A stretch of 64,000 nt of DNA from Bacteroidota bacterium (GTDB taxonomy: Bacteria; Bacteroidota; Bacteroidia; Cytophagales; Cyclobacteriaceae), in contig JAFDYX010000026.1 of NCBI GenBank assembly GCA_018267215.1, positions 124,001-188,000 of the forward strand, in the 5' to 3' direction. Positions 29,665 to 39,914 of this stretch are shown piece by piece. How positions within the stretch are numbered: the stretch's first letter is position 1; each line of letters starts with the position of its first letter. A program made the position numbers and the translations under genes. The notes beneath the pieces are model-generated. The model saw only the letters and a list, made by a program, of their open reading frames with translations, searched no databases and was not told the origin of the DNA.

Positions 29665-32600
29665 TTAGAATTTCACTTTATCCATTCGTCTGACTAACAC
29701 GTGGGTATCTCGATTCGGGCCTACCGGCCCCCAATAGTTGAAGTGGTAGGAAAACTGTCCGTATCCGCCTGTCATCAGATTGGGTTTTAAATGAACGCGG
29801 GTAAAACTGTTATGCCCACCGGCACGCCTGTTGCCCCTTACTTGCGACTTAGGAATAGTATAGGTTCGTTCTGGAGAGTGGTAAACAATACAAACGCCCT
29901 TGGGTATTCTGGCACTTACACAAGCGCGTGTGCAGTAAACACCGTGATCGTTGTACACCTCTACCCAATCATTATCTTTTACCCCGATGGCCACAGCATC
30001 TTCTTCACTCATCCAACAGGGTTCGATACCCCGCGACAATGTTAGCATCCTCAGCGTATCTCCGTAGGTAGAGTGGATATGCCACTTGCCATGAGGTGTA
30101 AGCACATTCAACATTCTGGCTTTTCCATCATTGATTGTTTTGCGCAGGTCGCCATATACTTGCGGTGTAGGCGAAGGTTTGTAGGTTACCAGATGCTCAC
30201 CGAAGGCGAGGTATCCGTCATGATCCAGATAAAAATGCTGGCGGCCTGTCAGTGTTCTCCAGGGCACTAATCTATCTACGTTGTAAGTGTAGGCACAATA
30301 AGCGCGGCCATCATTCATCAACCCCGACCATAAAGGCGAGTTATTGTATCGCCTTGGCTGAGCTTGCAAGTCCTTATAATCAAGTCGCACATCTTTGCTT
30401 CCTTCTCCGAGGTCTGCCAATATCAGGCCTGTTTTCTTTTCCATGTTTTTGTAAGCCCTGTCTGTGAGTCTGCCATTGGTAAGTGTGGAGAGCGTGAGTA
30501 CGGCATTGACTGCTTCGATATCTTCTTTTACAGAAGGATATTCTTTGCCATTTATTTTTTGCACATGGCGTTTGTCTTGCAACATCTCGTTATACACATC
30601 TTCGGCCATGTAAGACACACCATGCGCACCCAATGGGCTGGTGTGTAAATTAGGACCGAGCGAAATGTATTTGTTATAAATCTGGGTATAGTCTCTTTCT
30701 ACAAAAACAAGTTTGTGCATGGTCTTCCCGGGTACAGGCTCGCAGTCGCCTTTACCCCAATCGAGCATGCGTGGCTGTGTAATCTCATCAGCCGAGTCAT
30801 GAGATAAAGGCGCATTGATAACATCCTTCACCGGATCTGGCAGATAGGTGGTTGCTAATTCACTCACTCGTTTGGCGATAGCCTGAAATATCTGCCAATC
30901 GCTTTTTGATTCCCACACAGGTGCTACGGCAGCAGATAGTGGATGAATAAAAGAGTGCAGGTCAGTTGAATTGATGTCTGCTTTCTCATACCACGAAGCA
31001 GTGGGCAGCACGATATCGGAATAAAGGGCAGAGGTATCCATTCTGAAATTAATGTCCACCACTAAGTCCATCTTTCCTTTAGGCGCTTCGCGCCAGATGA
31101 TTTCATGCACGTGTGGCTGAGCTACTTCATCTGCAATTTTATTGTGGTGTGTGCCTAAGTAATGGTCAAGCATATATTCATGCCCTTTGGCACTCGACAT
31201 CAGCGCATTGCCGCGCCAGATAAACCAATTGCGGGGGAAGTTGATATCATCGTCAGGATCAGCCACGGAGTGTATCAATTCTTTTGTTTTCAGTTTATCA
31301 ACAATATACTTTCGGATACCATCATCGTCTTTAGCACCTGCGGCTACTGCATCTTTCACTACATCGAGGTTGCTCTTGTTGTATTGCGGATAGAATGGCA
31401 TCCAGCCGTTGCGCACGGACATGACAGTCCAATCGGCTGAATGCATCTGTGAATATTTGTTGTCTTTAGGCACACTGTTGTAGTCCATTTGGTTGTTATC
31501 ATACCTCCATTGATCGGAGTTGATATAGTGCCAGATAGGACCTTGTTGAAGCCTGTTGGCCGGTATCCAGTCTTTAGCGGCCATGATAGTTCCCCATGAA
31601 TCTACCGGTGCCAGTTTTTCCTGACCTACATAGTGGTTCATGCCACCACCATTTACGCCATTGCAACCCGTCAGCATCTGTGCTGCGATAGCGGCCCGAT
31701 ACATCAGGTTTCCGTGAAACCAGTGGTTAATGGCAGCGCCCACAATGACCATGCACTTACCTTTGGTGATCTCGGCAGTACTAGCCCACTCATGCGCAAA
31801 CTTGATAACCGTTTGCCTGCCCACACCGGTAAATATTTCTTGCCAGGCCGGAGTGTAAGCCTGCTTTTCGTCATCGTAAGAGGAAGGATATTCGCCTTTC
31901 AATCCACGACCTACACCGTACTGACCCATGGTAAGATCATAAATGGTAGCCACTACCACTTTTTCGCCAGTGGTTGTTTCAACTATTTTTACAGGTACTC
32001 CTCTTAACGCTGTTTTACTTAATCCATATTCAACAAACTCAACCTGATAAACATCATCGCCTTTATTCAACAATGTCAGCGTGGGGTCGTAAGCTGTGTT
32101 GTCGAGGAAGTCTTCATATTTTAAATTCCAGTTTCCTGCCTTTTCTTTTGCCCAACGGCTGCCCATACTTCCTTTGGGGCAAATCAGTTTTCCGGAAGTG
32201 GCATCTATGTTGAGAAACTGCCAGTCGCCATTTTCCAAGTCTTTGTATTTTGCAATCCTGTTAGCTCGTAACATTCTGCCTGGCTTAAAGTGATCTCCAG
32301 TCTTTTCAAGTTCTACAAGAAATGGGCAATCGGTATATCGTTTTGCATACTCAATAAAATAGGGCACTTGCCTGTCTGCGTGATATTCTTTTAGAATAAC
32401 GTGCGTTACACCCATCCAAAAGGCTCCGTCAGAGCCGGCATGGCAGGGAATCCATTGGTCTGCATGTTTTGCCACCATGCTGAAATCGGGCGACATCACC
32501 ACGGTTTTTGTGCCGTTGTGTTTTGATTCAGAGAAGAAGTGAATATCAGGTGTGCGGGTCATGCCTAAGTTGGCGCCCATGGAAACACAAAACTTGGCAT

Positions 32601-33288
32601 TGTACCAGTCAGCGCTTTCGCATACGTCTGTCTGCTCGCCCCACACTTCCGGAAATGCAGGGGGAAGATCGCAGTACCAATCATAAAAACTCAGGTTTAC
32701 GCCACCCATCAGTTGCAGGTAGCGAGCACCGGAAGCATAACTGAGCATTGACATAGCCGGAATAGGAGAGAAGCCGATGATCCGGTCGGGTCCGTATTTT
32801 TTTACTGTATAAATATTGGCTGCAGCAATGAGTTCTAATACCTCGTCCCATTTGGCGCGCCTGAACCCGCCCTTACCTCTTGCCCATTGGTATCTTTTTC
32901 TTTTTTCCGGATTGCTTTGAAGATTCTCCCATGCCTTCACAGGGTCTCCGCCTGCGGCTTTCTTTTCACTATTGAAAAGATCCATCAGCGCCCCGCGCAT
33001 GAGCGGATATTTTACACGGATGGGGCTGTATAAATACCATGAATAAGAAATGCCGCGCTGGCATCCTCTGGGCTCATAGGGTGGGAGTGTATTTTCTAAA
33101 AGCGGATAATCCAGTGCCTGTGTCTCCCACACTACAATACCATCTTTGACGTGGATATTCCAAGAACATCCACCCGTACAATTGACGCCATGCGTGCTGC
33201 GTACAACTTTATCATACTGCCAGCGGTTGCGATAAAATTCTTCCCATTTTCTGGTCTGAGGCGAAATGATATCTTCTATCCAGCTCAT
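29665..33288 (-). CDS. narG: Respiratory nitrate reductase alpha subunit (Mo-bisMGD)
   Basis: Catalytic subunit, 1207 residues, reducing nitrate to nitrite. The N-terminal [4Fe-4S] ligands are in [11 protein letters not shown] and PRGCQRG. The Mo-ligand aspartate is in [19 protein letters not shown], as in known NarG. The C-terminal molybdopterin dinucleotide domain ([20 protein letters not shown]) is complete. There is no twin-arginine signal, so the active site should face the cytoplasm, consistent with a need for the NarK transporter. It follows the cytochrome c gene by 20 bases. Confidence 0.98.
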   Translation of the reverse strand: MSWIEDIISPQTRKWEEFYRNRWQYDKVVRSTHGVNCTGGCSWNIHVKDGIVVWETQALDYPLLENTLPPYEPRGCQRGISYSWYLYSPIRVKYPLMRGALMDLFNSEKKAAGGDPVKAWENLQSNPEKRKRYQWARGKGGFRRAKWDEVLELIAAANIYTVKKYGPDRIIGFSPIPAMSMLSYASGARYLQLMGGVNLSFYDWYCDLPPAFPEVWGEQTDVCESADWYNAKFCVSMGANLGMTRTPDIHFFSESKHNGTKTVVMSPDFSMVAKHADQWIPCHAGSDGAFWMGVTHVILKEYHADRQVPYFIEYAKRYTDCPFLVELEKTGDHFKPGRMLRANRIAKYKDLENGDWQFLNIDATSGKLICPKGSMGSRWAKEKAGNWNLKYEDFLDNTAYDPTLTLLNKGDDVYQVEFVEYGLSKTALRGVPVKIVETTTGEKVVVATIYDLTMGQYGVGRGLKGEYPSSYDDEKQAYTPAWQEIFTGVGRQTVIKFAHEWASTAEITKGKCMVIVGAAINHWFHGNLMYRAAIAAQMLTGCNGVNGGGMNHYVGQEKLAPVDSWGTIMAAKDWIPANRLQQGPIWHYINSDQWRYDNNQMDYNSVPKDNKYSQMHSADWTVMSVRNGWMPFYPQYNKSNLDVVKDAVAAGAKDDDGIRKYIVDKLKTKELIHSVADPDDDINFPRNWFIWRGNALMSSAKGHEYMLDHYLGTHHNKIADEVAQPHVHEIIWREAPKGKMDLVVDINFRMDTSALYSDIVLPTASWYEKADINSTDLHSFIHPLSAAVAPVWESKSDWQIFQAIAKRVSELATTYLPDPVKDVINAPLSHDSADEITQPRMLDWGKGDCEPVPGKTMHKLVFVERDYTQIYNKYISLGPNLHTSPLGAHGVSYMAEDVYNEMLQDKRHVQKINGKEYPSVKEDIEAVNAVLTLSTLTNGRLTDRAYKNMEKKTGLILADLGEGSKDVRLDYKDLQAQPRRYNNSPLWSGLMNDGRAYCAYTYNVDRLVPWRTLTGRQHFYLDHDGYLAFGEHLVTYKPSPTPQVYGDLRKTINDGKARMLNVLTPHGKWHIHSTYGDTLRMLTLSRGIEPCWMSEEDAVAIGVKDNDWVEVYNDHGVYCTRACVSARIPKGVCIVYHSPERTYTIPKSQVRGNRRAGGHNSFTRVHLKPNLMTGGYGQFSYHFNYWGPVGPNRDTHVLVRRMDKVKF

Positions 33289-33308
33289 ATTATTTTATTT
33301 TGTTCGTA

Positions 33309-34166
33309 TTAAATAGACTTGACTTGCCTGATGTAGATTTCTCTTTTTACTGTGAATCGCTTTCTTCCGTACCATAACAGATAGATGAGAATAAATAACC
33401 CACACACACCGGCTACACCTCCATAAAGAAGCGGATCAGTGGTCGGCACTTGTTGGTTGGTTTTGTCTTTATCAATCTTATTTAAGAAGGCGATGATGTC
33501 GGCTATTTCTTTTTCTGTGATGGGGCTGTATTTGTAAGCTTGTGTCATAGCAGGAAATGGAGGTGCTCCCAAAATTCCTTGCAGGCCGGCATCGCCACCC
33601 ATGCGGCTGAATACGTCTGTTAAATCTTTTGCCAACAACCCTCCGGGAATAACACCCTTGTAGCTAACGTTGTGACAAGAAATACAGGCAGGCCCGCCAT
33701 TGGTTAAGGCTTGCGATCCGACAAAAATGTTTTCGCCTTTTGCAATACTTTCGGGCGAGGCATTGTCGGAAGCATTAGAAACTACTGCTGTCGTTGCACC
33801 GGATGCTGGCGCTGCACCTTTGCTGGAAATAGAAGTGAAGATAGATTTTATCTCTGCGTCAGACAGGGGTTGGTCGGGCATTGTAATTCCACCGAACTCA
33901 TCATAAATAGCTTTGGCATCAGCATCGCCACTTTTAATAAGCGACTGAGAAGCCTTTGTCCATTTCAGCAGCCAGGCCTCAGGGCGTTTAGTGGTTATGC
34001 CGAGTAAGTCAGGTCCTACCAAACGACCTTTTCCCACCGTATGGCAAGCACTGCAGTTTTGTTTAAAAAGAGCTTCTCCATCTTGCGCGTAGATTTCCAG
34101 TACACAGCAGACTATGATGCCAATGGTAAAAAAGATGAATCGCCTGATAACTTTTTGTGTGTTCAT
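33309..34166 (-). CDS. narC: Membrane-anchored diheme cytochrome c of the nar operon
   Basis: Protein of 285 residues with two heme c sites, CSACH (38-42) and CISCH (161-165). It has an N-terminal signal or anchor (about 10-27) and a C-terminal membrane helix (about 247-266). Candidate axial methionines are in GGITMPDQPL and FPAMTQAY. It is the first gene of a narC-G-H-J-I array, an order that recalls the Thermus narCGHJIK operon, where NarC is a diheme cytochrome. It may pass electrons to or from the Nar complex on the outer face of the membrane. The symbol is by analogy of position and heme count. Confidence 0.85.
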   Translation of the reverse strand: MNTQKVIRRFIFFTIGIIVCCVLEIYAQDGEALFKQNCSACHTVGKGRLVGPDLLGITTKRPEAWLLKWTKASQSLIKSGDADAKAIYDEFGGITMPDQPLSDAEIKSIFTSISSKGAAPASGATTAVVSNASDNASPESIAKGENIFVGSQALTNGGPACISCHNVSYKGVIPGGLLAKDLTDVFSRMGGDAGLQGILGAPPFPAMTQAYKYSPITEKEIADIIAFLNKIDKDKTNQQVPTTDPLLYGGVAGVCGLFILIYLLWYGRKRFTVKREIYIRQVKSI

Positions 34167-34273
34167 ATCTGAATATTTTATTTGCCAATAAGTATTCGCG
34201 TGCCCTTCGTTTATAAAGGTAGCATTGACAAAATGTTGAGGATGGTAAAGTCTCAGATAAATGTGCGAGAAAT

Positions 34274-34285
34274 TACGATTTCGTA
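34274..34285. promoter_or_regulatory. Palindrome upstream of the nar operon
   Basis: TACGA-TT-TCGTA lies about 108 bases upstream of the cytochrome c start, between it and the Fnr-like regulator gene. Read with a four-base spacer it is TACG-ATTT-CGTA. It could be an operator of the nar operon; the match to any known consensus is weak. Confidence 0.25.
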
Positions 34286-34311
34286 TTTTTTAATCTCGGG
34301 GAATAGTTGAG

Positions 34312-35034
34312 TCAAGACCCCTCTCTTGATAACGGATGGTTTTCAGAAATAACACGTAATGAGTTGATATGGAGGTAGCTGAATTTTTTTGCGGTGCACC
34401 TGATCAATTTTTCTTTTTCAAAATCTTTGAGCGTTTTAGAAACTTGTTCTTTGGTAGTGCCGGCCAGGTCAGCTATATCTTGTCGGCAAAAGCAGATACG
34501 AAAACTTTGCCTCTTCTGTTCGTATTCATAAACATCTGCAATCAACAATAATGCGGCAGCAATTTTTTCTCTTACAGTTTTGTGCGCCAAATTGATAACT
34601 TTTTTTTCTACTAAATCCAGTTCGTTAAGAATCTGGTTGAGGATTTGTTGTTTCAGTACGGAACTATTGCAAACAATATCTATGAATGCCTGACTGGGTA
34701 TGTAGCAATATTGTACACCTGTAACTGCAACGGCCGAGGTGGTGTGGCAAGAATGGCTCAGGTTAGTGCGATGGCCAAACATCGTACCCTTTCCGGCAAA
34801 CTGTAGAACTAAAGGCCTGCCATGCTTCCCGTTAAGTTCTACTTTCAGAAAACCACTCTTAATAAAATAGACGCCCTTCACGGGGTCGCCTTCAGAAAAA
34901 AGTTTTTCGCCTTTGATGAGCGAGCCCGGAATCTTGTATGTACTGATGGTAGCAAGCGTGTGGGTGTCGCAATGGCAGAGAATGGAGCAGCCCCTCACCT
35001 TGCAGGTAATACAATCATGCCGGATGGATGACAT
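34312..35034 (-). CDS. Crp/Fnr-family regulator with cysteine-rich N-terminus
   Basis: Transcription factor of 240 residues. A cyclic-nucleotide-type sensor domain (about 25-145) precedes a helix-turn-helix (about 182-205, CRQDIADLAGTTKEQVSKTL). The N-terminus has Cys8, Cys11, Cys16, Cys20 and Cys22, and later cysteines occur at 96, 110 and 122. That pattern resembles the oxygen-sensing [4Fe-4S] cluster of Fnr. It lies just upstream of the nar operon and is probably its regulator. Confidence 0.9.
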   Translation of the reverse strand: MSSIRHDCITCKVRGCSILCHCDTHTLATISTYKIPGSLIKGEKLFSEGDPVKGVYFIKSGFLKVELNGKHGRPLVLQFAGKGTMFGHRTNLSHSCHTTSAVAVTGVQYCYIPSQAFIDIVCNSSVLKQQILNQILNELDLVEKKVINLAHKTVREKIAAALLLIADVYEYEQKRQSFRICFCRQDIADLAGTTKEQVSKTLKDFEKEKLIRCTAKKFSYLHINSLRVISENHPLSREGS

Positions 35035-35280
35035 AGAAAGGCATTAGCAGTTGGTACAAAAAAGAAAATACCAGCCGTTAAGGTTGATTATTTTCTAAAC
35101 TTCTATTATGATTTTAATTAGGAAGAAATATGATTTCTGTTACCTTTTTATGAAGCAGACAATATTCTGCTCTTAGGTGTTAAGGATGTGGAAGCCAGTA
35201 ACAGCGTTGTTAGTATTGCGGGCACATTCTACTATAATTAAAATTTAAGGAGTCCCTCGGTGTAGGCCTTCTGTTATTTT

Positions 35281-36156
35281 CTATTCATTCGGTTCCACAT
35301 GAATTAAAACATGACCTAACTGCGGTATTTGGTTTCGTAATGTGTCTTTGAGTTGGTGAGCAATTTTGTGCCCTTGCTTTACGGTAATGTTAGCGTCCAC
35401 CGTGGCGTGCAAGTCCACGTGATATTTCATTCCCGCTTTTCTGATGAAACATTTTTCTGTTCCTACAATACCATCAACAGTTAATGATACTTTTCTGATG
35501 TTACCGATCAGGTCATCAAATAAATGTTCATCCATTATTTCTCCGAGCGCAGGTCTGAAAATTTTATAGCTGTTATAAAATATGAAGCCCGAGGCAAATA
35601 GCGCTGCCCAATCGTCTGCTGTTTCGTAACCCTTGCCAAAATATAAAGCAATGGAAATGCCGATTAAGGCCGCCACCGAAGTAATAGCATCGCTTCGATG
35701 GTGCCAGGCATCGGCTTTTAGCGATGAACTGTTAGCTTCTTTGGCTTTTTTCATTACCAGTTGAAACGAAATTTCTTTCCAAATAATTAATGGGATCAGT
35801 ACAAATAAGGTCCAAAATTCTGGCAGCTCGTGCGGTGTGCCGATGTTTAGGATACTTTCATAGGCAATGATGGTAGCGGATGTAATGAGAAAACCAACAA
35901 CTAAAAATGTAATTAAAGGTTCTGCCCGTCCATGTCCGTAAGGATGGTTTTTGTCGGCTGGCCTGTTGGCATATTTCAGTCCGAACAAAACCAGAAGAGA
36001 AGAAAAAATATCTGTTGTAGATTCTATGGCGTCTGCCGTGAGCGCATAAGAGTTCCCAAAAAATCCGGCAAGCCCTTTTACTACTGCCAGACAGGCGTTT
36101 CCAATGATACTGAAATAGGTTGCTTTTATTGCTGTCTGCTCGTGTGTTGTTGCCAT
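35281..36156 (-). CDS. Cation diffusion facilitator family transporter
   Basis: CDF-type divalent metal efflux protein (Zn2+, Fe2+ or Mn2+), 291 residues with about six membrane segments. Metal-site motifs appear as TADAIESTTD in the second helix and WHHRSDAITS in the fifth. The N-terminal NHPYGHGRAEP loop and a C-terminal cytoplasmic domain with KYHVDLHATVD are typical. The metal cannot be assigned. The 246-base gap to the Fnr-like gene shows no further feature. Confidence 0.93.
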   Translation of the reverse strand: MATTHEQTAIKATYFSIIGNACLAVVKGLAGFFGNSYALTADAIESTTDIFSSLLVLFGLKYANRPADKNHPYGHGRAEPLITFLVVGFLITSATIIAYESILNIGTPHELPEFWTLFVLIPLIIWKEISFQLVMKKAKEANSSSLKADAWHHRSDAITSVAALIGISIALYFGKGYETADDWAALFASGFIFYNSYKIFRPALGEIMDEHLFDDLIGNIRKVSLTVDGIVGTEKCFIRKAGMKYHVDLHATVDANITVKQGHKIAHQLKDTLRNQIPQLGHVLIHVEPNE

Positions 36157-36507
36157 CCTTTATTTTACGATTGTCTTTTTATGAATTGTAAGCAGTACTG
36201 ATGGTAGAAGCTAAATTTTTTTCTGTGCGAAGGTAATTAAATGCGATTTACATTTTGGGTCTGTCTGATTTTGTTATGCACGTTTATGAGCCACGGCCTG
36301 TATCTCATTGACTATCTGATAAAACAATAACTTTTTCTGTATCGTAATACCGGATCAATTAATAGCAAACAACATAACTTTTATGGCATAGCTGAATACT
36401 CAGCAACCACGGCCGGTCGTTTTTTCTTTACCAAAAGATAATTGTTTATTTACCACCTGACGAGTTATGCCATTAATACTTAAATTTAAAGCCATTTAGT
36501 TTTCAAA
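36157..36507. other. Intergenic region, divergent promoters
   Basis: This 351-base AT-rich gap separates the CDF gene (minus) and the T9SS cargo gene (plus). It has a 29-codon hydrophobic ORF at 36241-36330 that is not supported by any other sign. No hairpin terminator or RNA gene was recognised. Confidence 0.4.
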
Positions 36508-39477
36508 ATGAAGCATCGTGTTGTCAGGTTTCTGCTTTTTGTCTTGTTCTGGGCTGTTTCAGCCTCTCAATTATGGGCTACTCACTTGCGCGCAGGCGAT
36601 ATCACTATATCGCGCCCCAGTTGCAGTAGCCGGCAAATTATCGCCACAATCAATGTTTATACACGCGATTTTCCGGGATCTGTAAAATTCGGCACAGGCG
36701 GTATGGACGTTATCAATTGGGGAGATGGAACCACTACCATCGTCAACCCCGTAACCAATCCGCCAATCATAGCTTATGTGGATAATGGTGCTGTAGGAAA
36801 AGTTTCTGTAACGTATTCTCATACCTATAGTTTTCCGGGCAGATACACCATTTCATATAATGAAGCTAACCGCAATTATGGGATATTAAATATCAGCAAT
36901 TCGGTGAACGTGCCATTTTACATTCAAACGCAGATAACCATTGATGCCGGTGTCTATTGTGATAATAGTCCGGTGCTGAGTGTTGACCCGATAGATGAAG
37001 GTTGCATAGGTGTGAAGTGGGAACATAACCCCGGTGCTTATGATCCGGATGGAGATAGTTTGTCTTTTTCTCTGTTCGTACCCAAGTCGTCTGCCACATA
37101 TAATTCAGACGGAAGTTACCTCAGCGCACAGGATGTTCCGGGATATAAGTTGCCCAACGATTGCAGTTTTTATTCTGCTGCCGGCATCAGTTGCTCTACG
37201 GCCAACGAAAACCACAATGGGCCGCCTACGTTTTCAATAGACCCTGTTAAAGGAACTTTGACATGGGATGCGCCCGGTGAGGCAGGCGAATACAACGTGG
37301 CTTTTGTAATTACCGAATGGCGGAAACTCTATGGCCGCTATTACCCCATCGGTTTTGTGGAAAGAGATATGCAGATCATTATTAAAGACTGCAATAACAT
37401 CAGGCCGGTGTTATACATTCCGAAAGACACTTGCATTTTGGCCGGCACTACACTCAATGCTTTTGCTTATGCTACCGACCCCGATGGCAGCCCGAGCGGA
37501 GGAGCCAAAGGGCTGGGCGACAGCGTAAAAATCCAGGCGTTCTCTCAATTGTTTGGTATCAACCCCAACCCGGCCACCGACTCGCTCGATGGCAATTGGC
37601 AGCCAACCTTTACGGCTACACAGCAGGCAAAAGTTAAATTCAAATGGAAAACAAGTTGCGACCATGTGCGCGAGCAGCCTTATCAAGTTGTCTTTAAAGC
37701 AACTGATAACGGGGCGCCCCCGTTGGCAACTTTTGCCGTGTGGAATATAAAAGTAGTGGCACCTGCACCGGTTTTGGTGACAGCCATACTCAATGCCCCG
37801 CAGCGGTCGGCAACGTTAACCTGGCAGACCTATGCACTGCAATGCGCGTTGGCAAATGCCCCAGGCCAAACCAATGCTGTCTCTATGCAGATATGGAGAA
37901 AGGTGGACACAGCACCTTTTACACCTACTACCTGTATCACCGGTATGCCCTCGTTCTTGGGTTACACGTTGATGGCCACCGTGCCCATCGGAAACCTTAA
38001 CTATGTTGATAAAGCCTTGGCTGCCGGTGCAAAATACTGTTACCGGTTGGTAGCTGTTTTTCCCACCTCAACGGGAAGCGCCAATAGCTTGGTATCTAAT
38101 GAAATGTGTATTCCACCTCTACAGGTAACCGCACCTATCATCACTAACGTAACGGTGGATGTGACAAGTACTACAAATGGACAAGTAACCATAAAGTGGC
38201 GGTCGCCTTTCGGAGTTGATAAAACTAATTTTCCACCACCCTATTCTTTTGTATTAAAAAGAGCCGAAGGGGTGAGCGGCAGCCTGAACTTAACCACGGT
38301 TAATCCCGGTAAAATACCAGACTCAACCTATACCGACACACCTCTTAATACAGCACAAAAATTTTATAACTACCGTGTATCTGCTTATGCCAGCAACGGT
38401 GCGTTTGTCGATTCTTCGGCCACAGCCTCTACCGTTGGATTAGTATTAACGCCTTCATTGAAGCAAATAGAACTGAACTGGAGTGCCATCGTGCCGTGGT
38501 CTAATCGTGTGAGCCAATATCCATACCATCGTATTTATCGGGGCACGTCCGCAGCCACTACAATTAGTGGCCTTACATTAATAGATAGTGTAAATGTCAA
38601 TCAATATGGGTTTCTCTATCTTGATTCAGGGCAGTATAACCACACACCGTTGGTGCAGACGCAAACCTACTGGTATGCTGTGATGACAAGAGGCTCGTAT
38701 GGCAATCCGCTCATTTCTGCCCCGCTAAAAAACTTCTCGCAAATTGCTTCTTCTAATCCTGATGATAAGAAAAAACCTTGTGCTCCCGTTATTGTAGCCA
38801 CCGGTATAGATTGCAGTTCGTTTGCATTGTGTCAAACAGAATTGGGCTTAGTAACCAATGTCATCAGTTGGAAAAAACCTGCCAACGACACGTGCCGTAA
38901 ACAGATAAAACTCTATAATGTATATGGCTCTCCATCTCTGGGTCAGCCCTATGTATTGATCGGCCAAACATCTGATACGGTTTATAATCACACCAATCTC
39001 CCTTCGTATGCTTATTGCTATAAGGTTTCTGCTGTTGATCTGGCCGGCAATGAAAGCGCCCTGAGTGCTCCTTTTTGTTTTGATAATTGTCCTTATTACG
39101 AATTGCCTAACGTGTTTACACCTAACGGAGATAAATGCAACGATGTATTTAGCGCATACAGTATCCGCACATTGGGTGAAAATAATAAAACGCCTTGCAC
39201 CACCATGACTAACGACCAAGTAGCGGTGTGGCGTACAAAATGTGCCCGGTTTGTGCAAAGTGTTACGTTTACGGTGTTCAACCGGTGGGGCAGGGAAGTG
39301 TACAACTACCAGTCGGGAAATGAAAACAGTATTTACATTGATTGGAACGGTAAAGACAATGCTGGCCAAGAGTTAGAGGCAGGTGTCTATTACTACATAG
39401 CCAACGTGGTTTTTGATGTAGTTGATCCTAAGAAAAAAAATAGAAACATTAAAGGATGGGTTCACCTGATCCGATAA
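36508..39477 (+). CDS. Large secreted protein with T9SS type B C-terminal sorting domain
   Basis: Protein of 989 residues with an N-terminal signal peptide (FLLFVLFWAVSASQLWA). A PKD-like or beta-sandwich region follows, then several fibronectin III-like repeats (about 430-890), and a C-terminal gliding-motility-associated domain (about 905-989). That domain has LPNVFTPNGDKCNDVF, FTVFNRWGREVYNY and WNGKDNAGQELEAGVYYY, the type B signal for secretion by the type IX system. It probably ends up on the cell surface or outside the cell. No catalytic domain was recognised; adhesion is likely. Its end overlaps the DCC gene by 22 bases. Confidence 0.92.
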   Translation: MKHRVVRFLLFVLFWAVSASQLWATHLRAGDITISRPSCSSRQIIATINVYTRDFPGSVKFGTGGMDVINWGDGTTTIVNPVTNPPIIAYVDNGAVGKVSVTYSHTYSFPGRYTISYNEANRNYGILNISNSVNVPFYIQTQITIDAGVYCDNSPVLSVDPIDEGCIGVKWEHNPGAYDPDGDSLSFSLFVPKSSATYNSDGSYLSAQDVPGYKLPNDCSFYSAAGISCSTANENHNGPPTFSIDPVKGTLTWDAPGEAGEYNVAFVITEWRKLYGRYYPIGFVERDMQIIIKDCNNIRPVLYIPKDTCILAGTTLNAFAYATDPDGSPSGGAKGLGDSVKIQAFSQLFGINPNPATDSLDGNWQPTFTATQQAKVKFKWKTSCDHVREQPYQVVFKATDNGAPPLATFAVWNIKVVAPAPVLVTAILNAPQRSATLTWQTYALQCALANAPGQTNAVSMQIWRKVDTAPFTPTTCITGMPSFLGYTLMATVPIGNLNYVDKALAAGAKYCYRLVAVFPTSTGSANSLVSNEMCIPPLQVTAPIITNVTVDVTSTTNGQVTIKWRSPFGVDKTNFPPPYSFVLKRAEGVSGSLNLTTVNPGKIPDSTYTDTPLNTAQKFYNYRVSAYASNGAFVDSSATASTVGLVLTPSLKQIELNWSAIVPWSNRVSQYPYHRIYRGTSAATTISGLTLIDSVNVNQYGFLYLDSGQYNHTPLVQTQTYWYAVMTRGSYGNPLISAPLKNFSQIASSNPDDKKKPCAPVIVATGIDCSSFALCQTELGLVTNVISWKKPANDTCRKQIKLYNVYGSPSLGQPYVLIGQTSDTVYNHTNLPSYAYCYKVSAVDLAGNESALSAPFCFDNCPYYELPNVFTPNGDKCNDVFSAYSIRTLGENNKTPCTTMTNDQVAVWRTKCARFVQSVTFTVFNRWGREVYNYQSGNENSIYIDWNGKDNAGQELEAGVYYYIANVVFDVVDPKKKNRNIKGWVHLIR

Positions 39478-39866
39478 GGAAGATTGTTTTATTTGATGGA
39501 GCTTGTATTTTTTGTCTGGCTTCCGTCCACTTTCTTTTGCGACATAATGAAAAAGGAAACCTCAGATTTGCTACACAGCAGCCAAAGTATAGCGAATCAC
39601 AAGACGCTTTATTTTCAAATATTCATAGAGGAGATACTATTGTTTATGTAAGTGGGGAAGATGTGTTCGTTCGCAGCGATGCTGTTTTAGAAATTTGCCG
39701 AGAACTGAACGGGTTTTATCCGGCTTTGTATGTTTTAAAAATTATTCCCAGACCGGTTCGTAATTGGGTATATGACTTTATTGCCCGCCATCGCTATGCG
39801 TGGTTTGGTAAAAAAGAAAAATGTTTGTTGCCCACTGCTGAATTGGCTTTGCGGTTTATAGATTAG
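39456..39866 (+). CDS. DCC-family thiol-disulfide oxidoreductase-like protein (DUF393)
   Basis: Small protein of 136 residues with the N-terminal motif VLFDGACIFC, a variant of the D-x-x-C-x-x-C pattern after which the family is named. The rest is consistent with a thioredoxin-like fold: LRFATQQ, DAVLEICRELNG and NWVYDFIARHRYAWFGK. The redox partner is unknown. The ATG start lies within the last codons of the upstream T9SS cargo gene, so the two may be translated together. Confidence 0.9.
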   Translation: MGSPDPIRKIVLFDGACIFCLASVHFLLRHNEKGNLRFATQQPKYSESQDALFSNIHRGDTIVYVSGEDVFVRSDAVLEICRELNGFYPALYVLKIIPRPVRNWVYDFIARHRYAWFGKKEKCLLPTAELALRFID

Positions 39867-39914
39867 TAGCGACAGTTGATTTTGAATTTTATTTTTTGAA
39901 CCTTGAACCACAAT

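Noticed and set aside
36241-36330. 29-codon ORF with hydrophobic content in the gap before the T9SS cargo gene
   Set aside because: There is no ribosome-binding or terminator signal, no duplicate for comparison and no family match, so it cannot be told from chance.
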